Positions 54,901-63,055 of a stretch of 64,000 nt of DNA are shown here, one piece after another (position 1 is the first letter of the stretch; each line of letters begins with the position of its first letter). The DNA lies in contig NZ_VAHN01000003.1 of the NCBI RefSeq assembly GCF_005796205.1, positions 62,001 through 126,000 of the forward strand. The letters are read 5' to 3'. The translations under genes were made by a program, and so were the position numbers. The DNA comes from Pseudarthrobacter sp. NamE2 (GTDB lineage: Bacteria; Actinomycetota; Actinomycetes; Actinomycetales; Micrococcaceae). Under the pieces are notes generated by a model, which did not search any database, was not told where the DNA came from, and saw only the letters and a program-made list of their open reading frames with translations.

Positions 54901-57900
54901 CGGTGGGCATCGCGCCCCGCGGGGAGGTCAACCAGAAGCCGACCCCCGTGGACGATGAGGTCCGGGTCCGCCCGGGCCGCCAGATTGCTGTTGACGCCAC
55001 CAAAAACGACACCGATCCCGACGGTGACCTGATCCGCATCCTCACCGAGGGGATCGAAGCCGACCCGGCCCTGCAGGCCACTGTCAGCAAGACCAGCGGC
55101 CGCATCATCCTGCTCGCCCCGGACGAAGCCGGAACAGTCAACGTCCGCTACACCATTGCCGACGACCGCGACGCCTCGGCGCAGGCCACCATCCGTGTGG
55201 TGGCGGACAACGAGGTGCCGCTCAAGGCTCCCGTCGCCCGGGATGACCGGGTGACGTCTGCGCAGACGCTGGGGAAAACCGCCGTCGACGTCCCGGTCCT
55301 GAAGAACGACGAGGACCCCGACGGCGTGGGGGAGAACTTGAAGATCAGCACCGAGGCCGCCACGGCGCGGCCGGGCGCCGACGGCACCATGATCGTGGAC
55401 CTCACCGAGCAGCCGCAGCTGGTCCCGTACACCGTTGAGGACGTGGACGGCCAGCAGTCGACGGCGGTCATCTGGGTTCCCGGGCTGGGGCAGCAGGTTC
55501 CCACGCTGGCCAAGGACGACGTCATTGAGGTCACCGCCGGACAGTCCGTCACTGTGGACCTCGATGAATGGGTGAAGGTCCGCGAGGGCCGCTCGCCCCG
55601 GCTGACGCAGACTGACCGGATCAAGCTGATCGGCTCCGACGGCAGCGATCCGGTCACGGGTGACGGTACGGCCCTGAGGTACACGGCCGGCACCGACTAC
55701 GTGGGACCGGGCTCGCTGACCTTCGAGGTGACCGACGGGACCGGGCCGGACGATCCCGCCGGCCTGAAGTCGACCTTGAGCATCCGCACCAAGGTCCTGC
55801 CCGATCCGAACCGGAACAACCCGCCGGAACTCCTTGGCGCCACCGTGGACGTGCCCAAGGGGGACACCGCAAGCACCGACCTCGGAAAGCTGACCTCCGA
55901 CCCCGACCGTGACGACGTCGAAAAGATGAAGTATGAGCTGGTGGGCGGATCACCCGCAGGCTTCAACGCCAGCCTCGACGGCAGGACGTTGAAGGTTTCC
56001 GCGGCCGATTCCAGCAGCAGCGGCACCACCGGGGCCCTGCAGGTCAAGGCCCGTGACTCCCGCGGGCTCGAAGCCACCGCTACCTACCAGCTGGCGGTCA
56101 CGGCATCGAACCGGCCCAAGCCGGTGGCAAACGACGACCTGGAACCCAGCGCTGCCGCCGGCAAGCCGGTCACCGTCGATGTCCTGGCCAATGACGCCAA
56201 CCCGTTCCCGGAGACGCCGCTGAAGATCATCGCGGCCGGGACGGAAACCGGCAGCGGCAATGTGGACGTCAACGGCGAGTCCGTTGTGGTGACCCCCGCC
56301 CCCGGCTTCACGGGAACCATGGTGGTTTCCTACACCGTGGCCGACAAGACCGGCGACCCCTCCCGGGAGGCAACCGCCCGGATCCGGCTGACCGTCAAGG
56401 ACAAGCCGCAGGCTCCCGCCACGCCGCAGGCGCAAAGCGTGGGCGACCGTACGGCACTGCTGACCTGGACCGCCCCCGCGGACCGCGGCTCGCCCATCAC
56501 CAAGTACACGGTGTACGGCGAGGGCGGATTCCAGCAGGACTGCCCGGCCAACACCTGCACCCTGAACGACCTGGTCAACAACACCGCCTACCACTTCCAG
56601 GTCACGGCCACGAACGAGTTCGGCGAATCCGACCGGTCTCCGGCCTCCGCCGAGGTCCGGCCGGACGTAAAGCCGGACACCCCGCTGGCGCCGCAGCTGA
56701 AATTCGGTGACAAGGAGCTGTCCATCAGCTGGACCGCGCCTGCCAGCAAAGGCTCCCCGGTGAAGTCCTACGACCTGGAAATCTCGCCGCCGCCGGCCGG
56801 ACAGAACGCGCAGATCCAGAACCTGACCGCTGTCAGCTACGTCTGGAAGGGACTGCAGAACGGCGTCTCCTACAAGGTCCGGGTCCTGGCCCGCAATGAC
56901 GCCAAGGAACCGTCCGAGTGGAGCCCCTATTCCGCGGCGGAGGTTCCTGCAGGCGTCCCGGCAACCCCGGCAGCGCCCACGGCGGTCCAGGCGGACTCAG
57001 TGGGAAGCCAAAGCCAGATGAAGGTTTCCTGGACTGCGCCCAACAACAACGGCGATGCCATCTCGGCCTACACCCTGACCACCCTCCGCGGCGGAGCCGT
57101 GGTGGCCACCCAACAGGTGTCCGGCACCACGCAGAACGTAACGGTGGACAACTCGGAAACGAACTACACCTTTACGGTGTCCGCCACCAACAAAGCCGGG
57201 ACCAGCGCCACCAGCGCCCAGTCCGCGGCGGTCCGGGCCGTGGGCAAGCCGGGAACCGTGGCTGCGCCCACAGCGTCTGCGGTGGAGACCGACGGCAACG
57301 GCGGCAAGATCGACGTCCGCTTCGGGGTCCTGACTGAAGCCCAGCGGAACGGCTCCGCTCCGAGTGAAATTTCCTACCGGTATAAGCTCACGTCCGGAGA
57401 CGGGTCCGGCAGCATCCCTGCAGGCGGTGGCGTGGTTTCCGCGCCCAACGGCACCAACACCGCGGTAGTGGTGTGGGCGGTCTCCTCCCGGAGCACTTCG
57501 GCAGGCGACGCCAGCGCCCCGTCCAACTCCGTCAACCCGTACGGATGGGCTGATGCGCCGGTAGTCACGGGCGCGAACAAACCGCAGGGTGAAAAATCCG
57601 TCTCCTGGACCTGGACCCAGCCCAACGGCAACGGACGCCCGGTGACCGGCTACCAGTACAGCCTCGACAATGGTGCCTGGACCAGCACTGATTCCCGGTC
57701 CTTTTCCACGGGTACGGGCGGTTACGGCGAGACCCATACGCTTCGGGTCCGTGCCATCAGTGGCGGACAGCCCGGACGGATCGGCAGTGACACGTCACGA
57801 AGCGGTGCAGCCCCGCCGCCCCCGCAGCCGACGTCTTGGACCATCACCGCGACCCCGGTGCGCAGCTGTACGGAGCCCGGCTACGGTACCGACAGCTTCC

Positions 57901-58118
57901 GTGCAGGCAACCCTTCGTCCTGCGTTGGCGGCGGCAAGTGGCTGCCGGAGAACACTCCTTCGCAATCGGATTTTTACGTGGTCTGGTACAAGACGGCGGA
58001 GAACCCCTCCGGCATCTGGTACCACCTCACCAGCGGTCCCGCCGCCGGCAACTACGTACGGCATGACACCACCAACCGGGACGGCCAGGGCCCGCCGGCA
58101 GGCATGCCCCAGCGGTAA
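51993..58118 (+). CDS. Giant membrane-anchored Ig-like/fibronectin III repeat protein
   Basis: The product has 2041 residues. After a basic N-terminus (GLKRRHKKI), one TM helix (residues about 17-38) anchors it, with the rest outside. Residues 40-400 form a beta-propeller-like region. About 400-1470 hold some eleven Ig/cadherin-like repeats marked by NDxDPDGD-type motifs (VLDNDSDPDGDVL, ATKNDTDPDGDLI). About five fibronectin III domains follow (LLTWTAPADRGSPITKYTV; SISWTAPASKGSPVKSYDL), then a Cys-containing tail. There is no LPxTG motif. GTG 51993 has AGGGGAAA upstream. It heads a MoxR-DUF58-transglutaminase locus, suggesting a MoxR-chaperoned surface assembly. Confidence 0.9.
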   Translation: MTSLLGKLGLKRRHKKIATGTAFSAAVAVVVTGAILYPGFKTTEVELNDGGVWVVSKSKNAVGRLNYPSRVLDGAVTPASTTFDILQDAGDVFVDDESGSTINQVSPANMRLGGDKQLPAAADVSFGSEVIAVTDAASGKVWAVSPSTVNGFDEEASEPVLVGSEGTVSAVGDDDRIYSADPESAMVTVTGVDANGAVTSSESGTWGELKGAGDLQITVVGDQPVVLDAAAGKLLLPGGKRLQLDNARDAKLQQAGPTSDFVAIATQKALLKQPLDGGTAKTVAFDGEGIPAAPVQLGGCVHAAWSGANKYVRDCTNDADDKNVDVPKASASPSYVFRVNRDLVVLNDVNSGNVWLVNQNMQLVNNWDDVVPPKNESDEQDQESADNNTINVLPDRTKPNRPPETKPDAVGVRPGRTTILSVLDNDSDPDGDVLTAALGGSGPQAGTLENIYGGTAYQISVPAGASPGTETFTYNASDGRGLSASGQVTLSVVGPDENKPPQFKRGDDTTMLVEQGKTVSQNILTDWIDPDGDDLVLLDARADNPQDQVKVRRDGLLTFQDSGATAGKKTVEVTIWDGRATVTGKVVVNVQPPGALAPVVNADHVTAVVGQDLVVAPLKNDVDPNGGALRLAQVEANGPAELGPVTDGGTFTFRSNTPGPVYLTYIASNGPQSSQGLIRVDVESGDEAGNPVAVHDVALMPTGGSALLDPLANDSDPSGGVLVLQSVKLPDNSTASVSVINHSVLRITDIRGTKDPILFEYTMSNGRKPATGSVSVVPVPAPAVVEAPQPKPDEVNVRVNDVVTIPVLENDTHPQGQELSVDPVLPQGVDPADGKSFVSENTVRFIAGSQPKTVRAIYNAVDQQGQKSAAAVTIHILPLEGAENSRPQPRNLTARVVAGGIVRIPVPLDGIDPDGDSVQLTGIDSTPSMGTANVGSNFIDFTAAGDGAGTDTFRYKVVDRQGAVNTGTVTVGIAPRGEVNQKPTPVDDEVRVRPGRQIAVDATKNDTDPDGDLIRILTEGIEADPALQATVSKTSGRIILLAPDEAGTVNVRYTIADDRDASAQATIRVVADNEVPLKAPVARDDRVTSAQTLGKTAVDVPVLKNDEDPDGVGENLKISTEAATARPGADGTMIVDLTEQPQLVPYTVEDVDGQQSTAVIWVPGLGQQVPTLAKDDVIEVTAGQSVTVDLDEWVKVREGRSPRLTQTDRIKLIGSDGSDPVTGDGTALRYTAGTDYVGPGSLTFEVTDGTGPDDPAGLKSTLSIRTKVLPDPNRNNPPELLGATVDVPKGDTASTDLGKLTSDPDRDDVEKMKYELVGGSPAGFNASLDGRTLKVSAADSSSSGTTGALQVKARDSRGLEATATYQLAVTASNRPKPVANDDLEPSAAAGKPVTVDVLANDANPFPETPLKIIAAGTETGSGNVDVNGESVVVTPAPGFTGTMVVSYTVADKTGDPSREATARIRLTVKDKPQAPATPQAQSVGDRTALLTWTAPADRGSPITKYTVYGEGGFQQDCPANTCTLNDLVNNTAYHFQVTATNEFGESDRSPASAEVRPDVKPDTPLAPQLKFGDKELSISWTAPASKGSPVKSYDLEISPPPAGQNAQIQNLTAVSYVWKGLQNGVSYKVRVLARNDAKEPSEWSPYSAAEVPAGVPATPAAPTAVQADSVGSQSQMKVSWTAPNNNGDAISAYTLTTLRGGAVVATQQVSGTTQNVTVDNSETNYTFTVSATNKAGTSATSAQSAAVRAVGKPGTVAAPTASAVETDGNGGKIDVRFGVLTEAQRNGSAPSEISYRYKLTSGDGSGSIPAGGGVVSAPNGTNTAVVVWAVSSRSTSAGDASAPSNSVNPYGWADAPVVTGANKPQGEKSVSWTWTQPNGNGRPVTGYQYSLDNGAWTSTDSRSFSTGTGGYGETHTLRVRAISGGQPGRIGSDTSRSGAAPPPPQPTSWTITATPVRSCTEPGYGTDSFRAGNPSSCVGGGKWLPENTPSQSDFYVVWYKTAENPSGIWYHLTSGPAAGNYVRHDTTNRDGQGPPAGMPQR

Positions 58119-58162
58119 CCAAACACCCACGCTTTTCGCATCACACTGTAGAGGATCTGACC

Positions 58163-59134
58163 ATGACCATGACCCCGGAGCAGGCCGCCTGGTTTGCCGA
58201 CACGTTCGAGAAGCTCGTTGCCAACGTTGGACAGGCGGTGCTCGGCAAGGAACACGTCATCCGGCTGACCTTCACCGCGATGCTCGCCGAGGGCCATGTC
58301 CTGTTCGAGGACGCCCCCGGCACCGGCAAGACGTCCCTGGCCCGGGCCCTGGCGGCCACCGTCCAGGGTTCGAACAACCGCATCCAGTTCACTCCAGACC
58401 TGCTGCCCTCTGACGTCACCGGCGTGACCATCTACGACCAGAAGACGCAGAAGTTCGAGTTCCACAAGGGCCCGATCTTCAACAACATCGTCCTCGCGGA
58501 CGAGATCAACCGCGCCTCGCCGAAGACCCAGTCCGCGCTGCTGGAGGTCATGGAAGAGTCCCGGGTCACCGTGGACGGCGTCACCTACTCCGCGGGCCGG
58601 CCCTTCATGGTCCTGGCCACGCAGAACCCGATCGAACAGGCCGGTACTTACCGCCTGCCGGAAGCGCAGCTGGACCGGTTCCTGATCAAGACCTCCATCG
58701 GCTACCCGGACCACGCCTCCACGGTCAGACTGCTGGGCGGCACGAACCTCAAGGACCGCTCCAGGGAACTGTCCGCGGTTATCACCACCCAGGCCGTGGC
58801 AGACATGGCCGACCTTGCCGCCACCGTCCACGTGGACACCGTGGTGCTGGAATACATCTCCCGGCTTTGCGAGGAGACCCGCAACGCGCCCGAAACCCGG
58901 CTGGGCGTCTCGGTCCGCGGCGCGCTTGCGATGGTCCGCGCCGCCAAGGTGTGGGCAGCATCCCAGGGCAGGAACTTTGTGCTTCCGGACGACATCAAGG
59001 AACTCGCCGGCGTGGTGTGGACGCACCGCTTTGTCATGGACCCGGAAGCCGAATTCTCCGGCGCCACGGCCGAGGCCGTACTGACCCGGATCCTGGCGGA
59101 CGTCGCTGCCCCGCAGCAGCGCACCACCGCCTGA
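58163..59134 (+). CDS. MoxR-type AAA+ ATPase
   Basis: This 323-residue MoxR ATPase has Walker A EDAPGTGKTSLARAL, Walker B NIVLADEINRASPKTQSALLEVMEE, and sensor FMVLATQNPIEQAGTYRLPEAQLDRFL. MoxR proteins act as chaperones for partners encoded beside them, usually DUF58 proteins with von Willebrand-like folds. It starts at ATG with GAGGATC upstream, 44 nt after the giant protein, and is followed by DUF58 and transglutaminase-fold genes. Confidence 0.96.
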   Translation: MTMTPEQAAWFADTFEKLVANVGQAVLGKEHVIRLTFTAMLAEGHVLFEDAPGTGKTSLARALAATVQGSNNRIQFTPDLLPSDVTGVTIYDQKTQKFEFHKGPIFNNIVLADEINRASPKTQSALLEVMEESRVTVDGVTYSAGRPFMVLATQNPIEQAGTYRLPEAQLDRFLIKTSIGYPDHASTVRLLGGTNLKDRSRELSAVITTQAVADMADLAATVHVDTVVLEYISRLCEETRNAPETRLGVSVRGALAMVRAAKVWAASQGRNFVLPDDIKELAGVVWTHRFVMDPEAEFSGATAEAVLTRILADVAAPQQRTTA

Positions 59135-59189
59135 CGCCCGGCACTTCCCGCGTCCCCGCCATGAACCGCAACACAACAAAGGCACACAC

Positions 59190-60521
59190 ATGTCCAGCGG
59201 CACCCCGTTGATCCGGCTCGCGGAACGCCTGAAGCAACCCTTTGCCCGGAACGGCGGCCCCGGCCGGCTGCACCCGTCAGCGGTCTGGACCGAGGCCAGC
59301 AGCACCGCTGCCATGGTCCTGGCTCCCGCCTGGCGGGCAGTCCGCGGCGCCTGGCTGAAACACGCTTGGCCGGTTCTCTCGGTGGTGAGTATCCTCGGCT
59401 GGTCCGTGCTGGCCGCCGCCATCCTGCTCTGGGCAACGGGGCAGGCATTCGGCTGGCAGGAAGCCAAGGCTGCGGCCATAGCCGCCTTCGTGATTTTCCT
59501 GGTTGCAGTCGGCTTCATCCTGGGCCGCTCAGCCTACGGCGTGGTGCTGGACCTCGCCCGTACCCGGGTGGCCGTCGGTGACAGCGCGGTGGGCAGCATT
59601 GCGGTGTCCAACACCTCCGCCCGCCCCCTGTTGCCCGCGGCCCTTGAGCTGCCCGTGGGCAAGGCCACCGCCGTTTTCCACCTGCCGCGCATGAAGCCCG
59701 GCCAGGTCCACGAGGACCTGTTCACCATCCCCACCGCCCGCCGCGCCGTGATCGTCGTAGGCCCCGTGCGGTCCGTGCGGGCCGACCCCCTGCACCTGCT
59801 CCGCCGGCAGGTGCTGTGGACGGAGCCCGAGGACCTCTTCGTCCACCCCCGGACCGTGGCCCTCGCCGGGTCCGCAGCCGGGTTCATCCGGGATTTGGAA
59901 GGCATGCCCACCACAGACCTGTCCAGCGCCGATGTGTCCTTCCACGCGCTGCGCGACTACGTGCCGGGCGATGACCGGCGGCACATCCACTGGAAGACCA
60001 CCGCGCGGACCAGCAAGCTCATGGTGCGCCAGTTCGAGGAAACCCGCCGTGCCCACCTGGCCATCGCCTTGTCCATCAATACAGACGAATACGCGTCCGA
60101 AACCGAGTTCGAAATGGCCGTCTCCGCCGCAGCTTCCATTGGCCGCCAGGCCATCCGGGAACAGCGCGAACTGGACATCATCACCCAGCACGGACCGCTG
60201 CGCTGCGAAACCGGCCGCAACATGCTCGACGACATGACCCGGATTGTCGGCGCTCCCATGCGCCGCACCGCCGTCGACCTCGCCAGGACCCTGGCGGACA
60301 CCGTCCCCAACGCATCCGTCAGCTTCTTTGTGGTGGGCAGCAACGTGACTGCCACGCAGCTCCGCTCGGCCGCCGTTTCCGTGCCCCCGGGCGTCCGCAG
60401 CCTTGCGGTCCGGGTGGAAGCCGGAGCGGCACCCGCGCGAGCAAACATCGCGGACCTGACGGTCCTGACGCTCGGCGACCTCGCCGACCTCGCCATCGTG
60501 CTGAGGAAGGCCGCAGCATGA
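59190..60521 (+). CDS. DUF58 family membrane protein
   Basis: This 443-residue protein has two TM helices near residues 60-105 (VLSVVSILGWSVLAAAILLWA; AAAIAAFVIFLVAVGFILG) and the DUF58 signature RDYVPGDDRRHIHWKTTART. This is a likely partner of the MoxR ATPase. Its stop overlaps the next start by 4 nt (ATGA). It probably acts at the membrane in assembly of the surface protein; the exact role is unknown. Confidence 0.93.
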   Translation: MSSGTPLIRLAERLKQPFARNGGPGRLHPSAVWTEASSTAAMVLAPAWRAVRGAWLKHAWPVLSVVSILGWSVLAAAILLWATGQAFGWQEAKAAAIAAFVIFLVAVGFILGRSAYGVVLDLARTRVAVGDSAVGSIAVSNTSARPLLPAALELPVGKATAVFHLPRMKPGQVHEDLFTIPTARRAVIVVGPVRSVRADPLHLLRRQVLWTEPEDLFVHPRTVALAGSAAGFIRDLEGMPTTDLSSADVSFHALRDYVPGDDRRHIHWKTTARTSKLMVRQFEETRRAHLAIALSINTDEYASETEFEMAVSAAASIGRQAIREQRELDIITQHGPLRCETGRNMLDDMTRIVGAPMRRTAVDLARTLADTVPNASVSFFVVGSNVTATQLRSAAVSVPPGVRSLAVRVEAGAAPARANIADLTVLTLGDLADLAIVLRKAAA

Positions 60522-63055
60522 CTGCCGTATCGGGCCAGGGGCCGCTTCCGGAATTCCGCCGGGCCGCCAAGGAGGACCGGCGCGCCGCGCGGGCAAACCA
60601 GGCGGACTCCGCGTTTGCCGACGGGCAGCCGCGCTGGCACTTCGTACTCGACGCCGGGGCACTGACCGTCCTGCTGGGACTGGGCCTGCTGGGCTTCGGA
60701 CTGAGCTTCGGCGGCGACCCCTACTACCTGTTGTCCGGCTTCGGCGGGATCGTGCTGGGACTGGGCATCGGCGTCGTCAACGCACACCTGCGGCTGGGAC
60801 TGCTGATCACCACCGCCCTTGCCCTGGGCGCGTACCTGGTGTTTGGCACCCTGCTGGCCGTTCCGGACTCGGCGGTTGCCGGGTTCGTGCCCACCCTGGA
60901 TTCGCTGCGGATCCTGCTGCTGGGGATCGTCTTCGCCTGGAAGGACATGCTTACGGTGGGCGTGCCGGTGGGGACGGCCGGCGGCGTGCTGATTGTGCCT
61001 TTCCTCAGCTCAATGATCACGGCCCTGGCGGCAGCTGTCCTGACCTGGCGGGTACGGAGCCCGTATTTCCCGCTCCTGCCCGTCCTGGTCCTGTTCGTCA
61101 CCGGCATCGCGTTCAGCACCAATGCGGCTTTCCTCACCCTCGAACGGGGCATCGGGCTCACGGTCCTGGGCATCGCCTGGGCAACCTTCCGCCGGGACGC
61201 CCTGCGGCGCAGCAGCACACGGAGGGTGGCCGTCAACAACCCGCAGGCCGATACCGCCACCGCCCGGCGCGCCAGGATCCGGCGGCTGGGCATGGCCGCG
61301 GGCGTCATCGCCGTCAGCGTTGCAGTCACGGCGTTGTCCGCGCCGCTTGTCACGGCCGGCAGCGAGCGGAAAGTCCTGCGCAACGTGGTGGTGCCGCCGT
61401 TCGATCCCAAGGACTACATCACGCCGCTGGCCAGTTTCCGGACGTTCGTCAAGGACAAGAAGGATGACACCCTGTTCGTGGTCAAGGGCCTGCCGCGCGA
61501 CGCACGGGTCCGGCTGGGTGCCCTGGACGCCTTCAACGGCACCAACTACACCATGGACCCCAACGGCTCGGGCAGTTTCAGCAAGGTGGGTGACACCGAA
61601 TCCATCAATACTTTGGCGGACACGTCCGGCACTGTTCCCACCAACGATTACTCGATCGATATCACCATCGAGGACTACCAGGGCTTCTTCGTTCCCGGCG
61701 GACGCAAGACCACGGGCCTGAGCTTCGACGACAGCGCCTCCGCGGCTGCGTCCGGGCTGTACTTCAACTCCGGCACGGATACCGCCGTCACCACCAGCGG
61801 CCTGTCCCGCGGCGATTCGTACAGCGTGCAGGTGTCCGACCCCGTGAAGCTGGAACACGGGCAGCTCACGCAGTACGACTTTGCGAAATTCACCATGCCG
61901 GAGGCCCTGGAAGTGCCGCCCGTGGTGGGTTCGCAGGCTAACGACCTGTCCGCCGATGCGCCCACCGCGATCGACCGGGTCCGCCAGATCGAGGCCCATT
62001 TCCAGAAGACCGGCGCGTTCAGCAACGGCCTGGTCAGCGAAGGCCAGCTGCCCAGCGTTTCCGGCCACGGCTCGGCCCGGATCCGGAACCTGCTCACCGC
62101 CAAGCAGATGCTGGGCGACGACGAGCAGTACGCCGTCGCCATGTCCCTGATGCTCCGGCACCTGGGAATCCCGTCCCGCGTGGTGATGGGCTTCTACCCG
62201 GATCCCACCAGCCCCGAGAACGGCGCCGGCGAGGTCAAGATCACCGGCAAGAACGTCCACGCCTGGGTGGAAGTGGCGTTTGAACGCGTCGGCTGGGTCA
62301 GCTTCGATCCCACCCCGCCCAAGGACAACGTTCCCATCCCGCCGGACCCGGAGAACAAGTCCAAGCCCAAGCCGCAGGTCCTGCAGCCCCCGCCTCCGCC
62401 GCAGGAGCCGGCGGACCTGCCGCCGGATTCTTCCCCCGACGCGCTGGACGCGGACGAGAAGAACAACCCGTGGCTGTTCTGGGGCGCCCTGCTGGGCGCG
62501 CTGGGCGTCGCCCTGATCCCGCTGTCCATCCTTGCGCTGCCGCTGCTGCTGATTGCCCTGCTGAAATCACGACGGCGGAAGGCGCGTTTCCGCGACGGGC
62601 ACCCCGCCCAGCGGGTCGGCGGGGGATGGAGCGAGGTGGTAAGCCTCGCGACCGACATGGGAGCCGCCGTCGACACCCGTGCAACCCGGCGGGAAAGCGC
62701 CGCCGTCCTGGCCGAGGCCTTCCCTGCGAGCAAGGCGACCACCACCATGCTCGCCCGCCGCGCGGACGCATCCATCTTCGGCGCCAGCCAGCCCACGGAG
62801 GAAGAGGTACGGGAGTACTGGAGCATCGTGGACGGGTCGCTGAAGGAGATGACGGCGACCGTGGGCTTCTGGCGCAGGCAGCAGGCACGGTTCTCGCCGC
62901 GCTCGCTCCTGGCCGACGCCCGCCAGGTCCTTAACCTGCGCGGCGGGCGGCTGGCCCTGCCGTCCCTTAAGCTGCCCGGCAGCCGGCGTACCCAGCCGGG
63001 ACAGGGAGCAGACCGGCCAGACACACCTCCGACGCAAGGGCCCGTAGCGCAGTGA
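60518..63055 (+). CDS. Transglutaminase-fold (TgpA-like) membrane protein lacking the catalytic Cys
   Basis: This 845-residue protein has N-terminal TM helices, a large extracellular region with a transglutaminase-like core, a C-terminal TM (WLFWGALLGALGVALIPLSILALPLLLIALL) and a cytoplasmic tail. The core has GDDEQYAVAMSLMLRHLGI, NVHAWVEV (His581) and FDPTP (Asp597), but the nucleophile position is Asp535 in GDDEQ instead of Cys. It is therefore probably not a protease or transglutaminase but a structural relative. The start overlaps the DUF58 gene, and the next gene overlaps its end. Confidence 0.9.
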   Translation: MTAVSGQGPLPEFRRAAKEDRRAARANQADSAFADGQPRWHFVLDAGALTVLLGLGLLGFGLSFGGDPYYLLSGFGGIVLGLGIGVVNAHLRLGLLITTALALGAYLVFGTLLAVPDSAVAGFVPTLDSLRILLLGIVFAWKDMLTVGVPVGTAGGVLIVPFLSSMITALAAAVLTWRVRSPYFPLLPVLVLFVTGIAFSTNAAFLTLERGIGLTVLGIAWATFRRDALRRSSTRRVAVNNPQADTATARRARIRRLGMAAGVIAVSVAVTALSAPLVTAGSERKVLRNVVVPPFDPKDYITPLASFRTFVKDKKDDTLFVVKGLPRDARVRLGALDAFNGTNYTMDPNGSGSFSKVGDTESINTLADTSGTVPTNDYSIDITIEDYQGFFVPGGRKTTGLSFDDSASAAASGLYFNSGTDTAVTTSGLSRGDSYSVQVSDPVKLEHGQLTQYDFAKFTMPEALEVPPVVGSQANDLSADAPTAIDRVRQIEAHFQKTGAFSNGLVSEGQLPSVSGHGSARIRNLLTAKQMLGDDEQYAVAMSLMLRHLGIPSRVVMGFYPDPTSPENGAGEVKITGKNVHAWVEVAFERVGWVSFDPTPPKDNVPIPPDPENKSKPKPQVLQPPPPPQEPADLPPDSSPDALDADEKNNPWLFWGALLGALGVALIPLSILALPLLLIALLKSRRRKARFRDGHPAQRVGGGWSEVVSLATDMGAAVDTRATRRESAAVLAEAFPASKATTTMLARRADASIFGASQPTEEEVREYWSIVDGSLKEMTATVGFWRRQQARFSPRSLLADARQVLNLRGGRLALPSLKLPGSRRTQPGQGADRPDTPPTQGPVAQ

